This document shows positions 58,801 through 64,000 of a stretch of 64,000 nt of DNA, one piece after another. The DNA is taken from IMG/VR virus record IMGVR_UViG_3300029319_000010, positions 50,214 through 114,213 of that record; one strand, given 5' to 3'. The stretch's first letter is position 1. Every line of letters starts with the position of its first letter. The notes under the pieces were generated by a model. That model ran no database searches and had not been told where the DNA came from. It saw nothing but the letters and a program-made list of their open reading frames with translations. The position numbers and the translations under genes are program-made. Origin of the DNA: a virus.

Positions 58801-61800
58801 AACCTCTTCCTCAGATAACTTATCTAAATAATACACAGTATATTTATCTTTACTATCTTCTTTTAAAAAGTTTCTTATTGTAGCATTATCAGTATAGTAT
58901 GTTTTATTACCTCTTTTAAATGAAAAAGCTTTACTAAGTCCAACAGCACTAGTTTTTACTTCACCACCTAGTAGTTTTTTCAAAATCTCATCATAGTTAA
59001 AATTATCTATTGATCCAGATCCAAGATTATCTAGTGAGTAATTCTTTTCATTAATTTTAACTAACACTTTTTCTCCTTGTGGATAACCTTCTTTTTTTGC
59101 AGTAGCATTTTTTCTAAGAATAACTGTTGAACCTAGACCTTCTAGTCCTTGTTGTTGTACTTTATTTAGATATGGTGCCTTAAAGTTTTTATCTATACCC
59201 AATCTTGTCTTTTGTTGAGTAAAGTATTCTCTTGTCTTTTTAAATCTTCTCCATCTACCATTCTCTGTATCATTATAACCTTGTATGTCTCCTGGTATAA
59301 ACGTTTCACCACCCTGATATCTTTCTTGATATTCTCTTTGTATTTCATAGGCTTCTGCTCTTATCTTATCAAAAACTCTATCTACAGTTTCTATTGTAAT
59401 ATTAGACTTTCCATTCTTAAACTCTACAGTTTTAACTATAGGCATGTTAATGTAATCTAATGTACTATTAGCTTCTAGAATCCTAGGGTAGATTCTTGCT
59501 GTTGCATACCTTGCTATTCTTATACCCGCATCACTCTCTTCTTGGTATTCTTTTAAATCTAACTTACCAGTCTGTGGTACAAAGTCTATAAAGTAACCAT
59601 TTATAACAGAAGCTATTAGATCTCTCCCGCCAAAGTTAGAAGCATCTACACCCGGCTTTCTGTTAACATCTAAGTTATTATTCATAACATAGTATCCTTC
59701 ATCAGTTCTACTAAACTTACCTAGCTTATATCCTGCAACTCTGCTTATTCTTAACTCATTGTTCTCAGCCATATCTCTAATATCAGGACTATTAACAAGT
59801 AGTTCATTTTCATAGAAAGGATCTGCTTTTAAATTATCTAAATAATTAGTATCATTTAACTGTCTAATTAACTTCATATGTACAGAAGCTAATTGTTGTG
59901 AGTATATTCTTTTACCTGAAGGAGTTATATGTGTAGAAGCACCAACAGTTTCATTAAATGCAGCATCTATTCTACCTAATCTTGCAAATCTACCAGCACT
60001 TCCAGGATCTTTCTCAGATGTTTCTTCAATATTTTTCCCTTGTAAAAATGCATCAGTATATTTTGTAAATAAAACAGGAATAGACTGATTGTTTGCATCT
60101 GTTTTATTTAGCCCAGCTATTATAGCATTTATATCAGTTGCTGTAACTGTTTCTAATCTACCAAACTGACGTAAAAATTTTCTTTGGTTTGTATTAGGAC
60201 TTTGTATGTTTGATAAAATTGCATATCTTAAAAATCCAGGAGTAAAATTAATACCAGTTGTTCTAAATATTTCAGATTGAACACTACCTGCAGCTGTACT
60301 TATTTTTTCTTCTAATTTTTTATCTGTAATTGACTTTCTCCCCATCAACTTTGTAAGATCTTTTAAAGCACCAACTGCCTCAGATCTAAACTGAGCATTA
60401 TTTTTTAACTCTGGATATCTTGCAGCAAATGCATTATTCCATCTCTCCATAGTCTGATTTGCATCATCCTTTTTAGTTGCTGACATTATTTGTAATGCTC
60501 CTGTTTCTTGATCTAACTGATCATAAGAATAATCTACTCTAGTTTGATTTTTAAAATGATTAATAAAATCTTGATAGAATAAAGGATTTTGAATTTGCTT
60601 TGGTATTGTAAAACCATCTTGCATAATATCTTGCCTAGTTAGCCCTATCTTATCAAGCACTCTTTCAACAATAGCAAAAGTTTGCTCTGAGTCATTGGAG
60701 AATCTAACTAAAGATTCTAACACATCAACCTCTGTAAATGCATCTGATGTAGCTTTCATTAACCCTTCATAACCAGTTTGAAAATGAACTGTCTGAACAA
60801 CACTTCTACCAAACATATCTTTTGAACTATATGTTGTAGTTGCAATTAAATTACGCATATACTGACTGAATGATTTTAATCCACCAATTTCATCTTGTGA
60901 CTTTTCATATTCAGCAATACTCTTTATATTATTAGTTCCTACACCTGGTTCTATAACTTGATCAGAAGTTTTCTCTATAATGACATCCATTCCTCTTAGG
61001 TATGTTGAAACTGCATTAATAATATCACCACGTACAGAGAAAGGTCTTGTTTGAAGTAGAGAAGCATATACATCTTTTATTTGTTTTTCTTGATTTATAT
61101 AATCTTCTGGGCTTAATTCTTCTTGTAATACAGTGGGGTTGTAAGTTTCTATATAATCTGCAACTGCATTTTCTAATATATTTAAAGGGTTATATGGCCC
61201 TGTAATATTCTCAATATAATCATTATATATACGTGCAATATTTGCAACTAGTTGATTCTGCATATTAGGATCAAAGTATGTATTAACAGACTTTCTTATA
61301 GTAGTACCATCATCTCTCTTAATAAACAATCTCTTAGATCCATTTCTAATATTTTTAAATGCTAATCTATTTACACCAACAGCATATGCACTAGTTTCAG
61401 GTCTAGTAAATTGATTATCTACAATATCTGCATACTTAAAACCACCAGATAAAATTTTATCATATAAAGCTTGTATATCAAATGGAGACTTAGTTCTAAA
61501 TAAACCCTTTATAAAGTCTAATACCTTTTTAAAGAATAGCACTATCTTGCCAGTAAAAGTTTTTTTCTTATTTGCATAGTCTTGGAAGTTGTCCCATATA
61601 AACTCTTCAACTAGTCTATCTGTAGCTTGTTTATCAGTAGCTCTTACACGTGCATAATCCTCTAATTTCCAATTAGTTATCTCATCTTTAAGATTCTTAC
61701 CATCTGCTTTAAGTTGCTTTAAGTATTTAGATTTTTCTTCTTTTATATATCCTTGCTGTTGTTCATCTGTAAGTAGCAATCTCCATACACCATGACCTGC

Positions 61801-64000
61801 TTCATGATATGCAAACTGTGTAACCTCTGGTAAATATATAATACCACCTTCTACTCTAGCACCTACAGTAGCCATGTTCAAGCCAAAAGCAGCAACAGTT
61901 TCTTGATTATCTACAAGTCTATCTTTTAATACTTTAAGATCCTCTACAGTAAAGAACTCAGGTAAGATAGTTTCCATCTCACTTATAAAGTCTTCTCTAT
62001 TTACTGCTTGTAAACCATCTAATAGCTCACCTCTTTCTAATACTTTATTTGCAACATCATCACCTAAATTATCAAATCTTTTTAATTGTCTCTCTAATTC
62101 TATTCTCTTTGTATCAAGTTCAATTACTCTAGGATCTTTTAATACAGCCTCATCTAATTTTTTATGTAGAGTAACTGCTTTTATATTTGGATTTTCAGAT
62201 TTTATTAGATCTACTTTCTCTAGTTTTAACTCTTTAACCAGATCTGCATACTGTTCAGTGACATCATCAAGTTTGTTTTGTATTCTTTCTTCTTCAGTCA
62301 TATTATCTTCATATGACTCTAATAAAAGATCTTGCATTTCAACATTATCATCTATTGCTTCTTCTTTTACTGAACGTATATAACTCTCATTAGCATCATT
62401 ATTATCAACCTGTTTATTATCTAAATATTGATGAACTTGATTTACAAAATTAATATCTGTCTCACTATACTCATACATCTGACCATCTAACATACTAATA
62501 AGATCATCTATTGCAGCAGCATATTTTTTAGCTATGTTATCAGTAAGTTCAGTGATATTATCTTCTGCTTGTTTATTTTCTTGATTAGCTCCTTCATCCA
62601 CCACTTTATTCTTTGGAACATTATCTGATGGTTTCATGTCTGCAGCTTGCTCTCTAGAAGATTTTCTACCTGTGCTCTCTAATGTAATATTTAAACTTCT
62701 ACCTTTTCTTATATTTCTAACCACCTCTGCAGTAACTAGACTATTTAACTCATTATTTAATTGATCTGTAGTAAGAGTTTTATCTAAATTCTTTACAAAA
62801 TTATCTAAGGTTAATTTAAAATTTTGTATAGGTCTATAATTTTCATATCCCTTGATATTCTTTCCATTTTTAACAAAGTAGTCTTGAACTTGCTTAAATC
62901 CTTTATTTACTTGATCTAAAAACTCTTGCATTGTTTTAGCCTCAGCAAGTAATTTATTTGCCTCTTTGTTAAACATAACCTTAGCTCTACCGTTCTTACC
63001 TACACTCTCATCTGTTAAATTTCTATATGTTACTTGGATGTATCCATTTTCATTAAATTCTATACCAACAATAGTACCTGGATCATATTCTATATAAAAA
63101 TCTCTTTGTAGTTTATTATTAAATTCAGCTATAGGTTGTAAATCTTTAACACTTTCATCAGCATTTCTATCTGCATCAATCTTTTGTTGCATTTCTTTTA
63201 TCTCAGTAAATACTTCATTTAGCTTGCTTACTTCTTGCTTCATAGGCCTTAACCTAAAAAAGGTTATAGTTCCATTAGGTTCTTTTACCGCCATAGAATA
63301 TCTACCTATAGGGACATCTGCAAGCGTAGTATTAGAATTACCATTATTAAAATTATTCTTAATATATTCTACTAACTCTCTTTGAATCTCTGAACGTGCT
63401 TTGCCCTCTGCAGTAGTATAGTAATCAAAAGTTGGAGTAATCTTACCCTCACTATATGTATTATATTTATCTATAATAAAAATTTGATTATTTATTTTAG
63501 TGTATTTAAGATTTTCAAGTAAATTTTCTGCAGGTTTATTGTTAACTTGATATCCTGGACTACCTGCAGTTGCTTGTATATTTATAGGAACTGATGATAA
63601 TGGTACATCTACAGTATTTTTATTACCTAATTTAGATCTTAGCAGATCGTTTATTTCTATTAGTGTTTGATAATTACTTTGAATTTCTTTATAGGCATTT
63701 GGATTACCTTCAGTTATAAATAATTTTTCTGCTTGTAATGCATTTATTGTAGAGCCATTAATAATTTTACCATTATCTAATAATGTTACCAAACCTACAT
63801 TTCTTAATTTAGCAATAGGTTGATTATCTAAAACTAGAGTAACCTCAAACTCATTCATACCAAAGGCAAGATCATCATTTGGTTTATTTCTTTTATCAAA
63901 CTTATTGTTCTTATCAAACTCTGGAAACTTAACTTCACCTTTTTCTGCCCTCTTTAATGTTTCTTGATACTTTTCATATTGTGGATTTCTATCTATTGTT
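52867..64000 (-). CDS. Giant zincin + RNA-polymerase-like virion protein (partial)
   Basis: At least 3710 residues: the frame from the ATG at 63858 continues upstream to the window edge (47 more codons, no stop), so that ATG is probably internal. Numbering from 63858: HEAGH (His685 to His689), a zincin site, in FAYHEAGHGVW; and near 2350 the segment KIVDFLPPW followed by LRSGRDLDIDQVYNQE, with Asp2369, 2371 and 2373 forming DxDxD. This matches the catalytic loop of the two-barrel RNA polymerase of crAss-like phages (DFDID in phi14:2 gp66), including the upstream VDFLP. Such polymerases enter the host with the DNA and transcribe early genes. The C-terminal 200 residues are Glu-rich (KEVKITEEQEGLDPFKDLEF). 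Confidence 0.75.
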   Translation of the reverse strand, partial: TIDRNPQYEKYQETLKRAEKGEVKFPEFDKNNKFDKRNKPNDDLAFGMNEFEVTLVLDNQPIAKLRNVGLVTLLDNGKIINGSTINALQAEKLFITEGNPNAYKEIQSNYQTLIEINDLLRSKLGNKNTVDVPLSSVPINIQATAGSPGYQVNNKPAENLLENLKYTKINNQIFIIDKYNTYSEGKITPTFDYYTTAEGKARSEIQRELVEYIKNNFNNGNSNTTLADVPIGRYSMAVKEPNGTITFFRLRPMKQEVSKLNEVFTEIKEMQQKIDADRNADESVKDLQPIAEFNNKLQRDFYIEYDPGTIVGIEFNENGYIQVTYRNLTDESVGKNGRAKVMFNKEANKLLAEAKTMQEFLDQVNKGFKQVQDYFVKNGKNIKGYENYRPIQNFKLTLDNFVKNLDKTLTTDQLNNELNSLVTAEVVRNIRKGRSLNITLESTGRKSSREQAADMKPSDNVPKNKVVDEGANQENKQAEDNITELTDNIAKKYAAAIDDLISMLDGQMYEYSETDINFVNQVHQYLDNKQVDNNDANESYIRSVKEEAIDDNVEMQDLLLESYEDNMTEEERIQNKLDDVTEQYADLVKELKLEKVDLIKSENPNIKAVTLHKKLDEAVLKDPRVIELDTKRIELERQLKRFDNLGDDVANKVLERGELLDGLQAVNREDFISEMETILPEFFTVEDLKVLKDRLVDNQETVAAFGLNMATVGARVEGGIIYLPEVTQFAYHEAGHGVWRLLLTDEQQQGYIKEEKSKYLKQLKADGKNLKDEITNWKLEDYARVRATDKQATDRLVEEFIWDNFQDYANKKKTFTGKIVLFFKKVLDFIKGLFRTKSPFDIQALYDKILSGGFKYADIVDNQFTRPETSAYAVGVNRLAFKNIRNGSKRLFIKRDDGTTIRKSVNTYFDPNMQNQLVANIARIYNDYIENITGPYNPLNILENAVADYIETYNPTVLQEELSPEDYINQEKQIKDVYASLLQTRPFSVRGDIINAVSTYLRGMDVIIEKTSDQVIEPGVGTNNIKSIAEYEKSQDEIGGLKSFSQYMRNLIATTTYSSKDMFGRSVVQTVHFQTGYEGLMKATSDAFTEVDVLESLVRFSNDSEQTFAIVERVLDKIGLTRQDIMQDGFTIPKQIQNPLFYQDFINHFKNQTRVDYSYDQLDQETGALQIMSATKKDDANQTMERWNNAFAARYPELKNNAQFRSEAVGALKDLTKLMGRKSITDKKLEEKISTAAGSVQSEIFRTTGINFTPGFLRYAILSNIQSPNTNQRKFLRQFGRLETVTATDINAIIAGLNKTDANNQSIPVLFTKYTDAFLQGKNIEETSEKDPGSAGRFARLGRIDAAFNETVGASTHITPSGKRIYSQQLASVHMKLIRQLNDTNYLDNLKADPFYENELLVNSPDIRDMAENNELRISRVAGYKLGKFSRTDEGYYVMNNNLDVNRKPGVDASNFGGRDLIASVINGYFIDFVPQTGKLDLKEYQEESDAGIRIARYATARIYPRILEANSTLDYINMPIVKTVEFKNGKSNITIETVDRVFDKIRAEAYEIQREYQERYQGGETFIPGDIQGYNDTENGRWRRFKKTREYFTQQKTRLGIDKNFKAPYLNKVQQQGLEGLGSTVILRKNATAKKEGYPQGEKVLVKINEKNYSLDNLGSGSIDNFNYDEILKKLLGGEVKTSAVGLSKAFSFKRGNKTYYTDNATIRNFLKEDSKDKYTVYYLDKLSEEEVSLFTESTDEFIEDDSIITGVEDLLVTKNPETNELYTFTEAVEETPGILIDQLQYQVMETLENKFTMFNDMIVNEDILKLVTSNISGNLNTSAGDPVAGTVTQDLNLVAGQQQHNLRQIFFNAYLNASTINKALLGNTNKSLADATVENKRNKQFAITGRDVAFETIAPEFGITHTMGKNSIAQVIFEDRKFKGMEETDGLIFATMKGAKYLNYGVGTSKAKLELINRIEQGEIINVSEILGSEGVNGLLSLGGQVQSEKFAYGDGKIYDKMSIMFLSDQIVGDPSTNFTTPSITNPEFFAIHENLKAIEANQEVVALATPASASKAEKSKVLSFEDISTLSETLSPKDLTNSITYLDANFMYQQQKQVAGKNTISNLKQMKIIVSSEQDNSADINVFGESMTLGKLRGIYNKVEGEKAKSSLLSKMNLIFTLDEAIVALEEARDLGKMTPDLQTFKDYAISSLEASQANNQMVELFKNSPDLNNSLTSTKFEQLFLTFFNSTFNERVPGFNTTLITNALGARVKRVKLIEDGIPVAWEVVRGYELKPSDQREALRLTRTGQPLNLKREDNITKEYLDQVLDKPLEVGDLFIDGLRGSVVKLNKDGSKSDLRYHEMIVAPQRSYMSQIKNDEVIPDEVSDLYTATVPAQDAHSAAYGKIVDFLPPWMASSGMISQSYMLRSGRDLDIDQVYNQEKDVYVKGGKIIEYGDGVPVDPNRSTKGVNNKSEDTLYEEYLNFVEREVQRSGSIYNLALRKYKRKNPGALEEEYKLLYEEDEVEVMWTEWLRENEDQTVPGWNAKESKLRFAKAEDFTYNKKEDEFGPKYIKVDISQEEILGALHQLNKPKSKEEYIDYKNKFKIEPYEAANNNILLDTKIALQSNPRMEAPSEYSSVGVANEPTSIDPLTDLLTNLESQVKSFANRKRIFDSSTDTDFLNDILRIYDSFHDGAKNIGSIVPQNLNFHIFSEYGLDLRDGSQFGKLVIDGQNYNEFTNPYILDPKNQNELIRRAFMGSAEITGMTDNAKYNIAYFLGLNKQALSTVANGVALGMPIRIPVMMVNHPTIKDVYRMYSSKIRNNEPANISKIIEKKIEAMTTDKPFLLENAATLRMSTEVLTEQLNAWEYVGGVKTLSKTFTGEVEVGSEAYEKLEEAELKVLQQFLTLERIKRATNKFIALPNFIDGIGSSTLDLERSLKSLDDLDINKSDSDFKNSSVPVDFRKFFGQINDIGGVKTQPYLTTLYRMASMINKVTPSVFISKTKPFEQITDIVLSHYKGAARSVESRGEIKKSIISYLTAKSFIHRLKTRGDGKRLVTLDNGIIYPEASENTPLIIMDVMRRLMKNNPDSYFLYDFLKPITYDNPNNKQMIDRIVANTWKTVPDAMMIEIGRDIANIYTKDEQNYQDMNHLLNYLLVKDGFTFARDSFINVMPPVMLKDIISAVSPAHSLLKSETLDDTRYREVFGATLNEITNQVVKSILLSHKNSFNLKVSRAGNARLALKEFKDESSLNYNIAAEDSRYKKDISLEEGLFSGQIKAISTENKLYANAKKGHIIRIGAEGNPYEITDIIRLTKKQKSVKNFSSKFSILTGYTKEYYDAMSNTDSRLKGYLTLVKKTTEEVAEKQPAAVQGGAVQFDSGLGETYVNLFAKLGPAQDRKLKGRLIRKYEAQKKKQYGKQLSVEAFKKRLSLNKKQLKGKGFEVVNLTINNKDYDLIKFPLVRKIKTGSGKETTFITEVLTSVTVPKILDRGADQQTLMYNLKSETDGRVSEILGVNAIYTETESLGVDSATDIGDVFTSKRPAFSLLMENRKDRLENKIPMQEFMETDPTSLVEGLAEEDTNQLGELGDAISATEQGFKNEKGADVKPKEVKITEEQEGLDPFKDLEFTAEELEEAQEELEIDLTGLKEDALEIPGEQNEDVKFLTEEYDKLTESEKQNIAVAENLGGLGVRSAEDLIALYQDPKQLYDTKEEFMEDIKKCKGK

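Overview
The window looks like part of the genome of a tailed phage with a large genome that infects a Bacteroidota host, probably a marine flavobacterium, and that is related to the crAss-like phages. The points for this are: a terminase large subunit running off the left edge; a giant leftward ORF (52867 to beyond the right edge) with a zincin HEAGH motif and an RNA-polymerase-like DLDID motif; a compact replication module on the opposite strand; host-type promoters of the Bacteroidota form TAnnTTTG; strongly AT-rich sequence; and a phage gene ending in a Type IX secretion (T9SS) sorting domain, an export route known only in Bacteroidota.

Layout. (1) 1-8008, leftward: late genes, read from 8008 towards the edge. 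They include small basic and Cys-rich proteins, a thermonuclease, a small membrane protein, a probable cell-wall peptidase, an IHF/HU-like protein, a PD-(D/E)XK nuclease, GroES and TerL. (2) 8234-10952, rightward: an RNA-rich region of small ORFs, one tRNA-Arg(TCT), many hairpins, and a duplicated 44-nt element that can fold as an H-type pseudoknot over a start codon. (3) 11030-34119, rightward: the replication, recombination and metabolism module. It has an SF2 helicase, DnaA-domain-IV-like protein, DnaB-like helicase, Sak4-like ATPase with an SSB-like partner, primase, RusA-like resolvase, a VWA-metallopeptidase/MoxR pair followed by two large unknown proteins, a PD-(D/E)XK exonuclease, uracil-DNA glycosylase, family B DNA polymerase, DUF932 protein and a spore-photoproduct-lyase-like radical SAM protein. 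One gene (15276-15869) runs the other way. (4) 34208-44691, leftward: small virion-type proteins, a 3TM holin, a CDGSH-like protein, and an exported cassette (thioredoxin-fold protein, 1388-residue repeat protein with T9SS tail, beta-barrel-like protein). (5) 44763-47015, rightward: an island with a B12-dependent ribonucleotide reductase and a DUF5522-like protein. (6) 47108-64000, leftward: two giant proteins likely to be packaged in the virion and ejected with the DNA.

How it fits together. The giant polymerase-like protein would enter with the genome, as in the crAss-like phage phi14:2, and could transcribe early genes; host-type promoters are also present. The rightward module copies and repairs DNA and supplies deoxynucleotides. 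The leftward blocks build the capsid contents, package DNA and lyse the cell. A recurring motif, TTTGTATATTA on the minus strand, sits ahead of three leftward blocks and may be a phage-specific late promoter.

Most striking: the duplicated pseudoknot leader with one compensatory base-pair change, the dense structured RNA around 8.6-10.2 kb, the phage-encoded T9SS cargo with about 29 repeats, the MoxR-VWA cluster, and a shared C-terminal GPNxVL-type ending on four small late proteins. Portal, capsid and most tail genes are not visible and presumably lie outside the window. All function names come from motif reading by eye; no database search was run.
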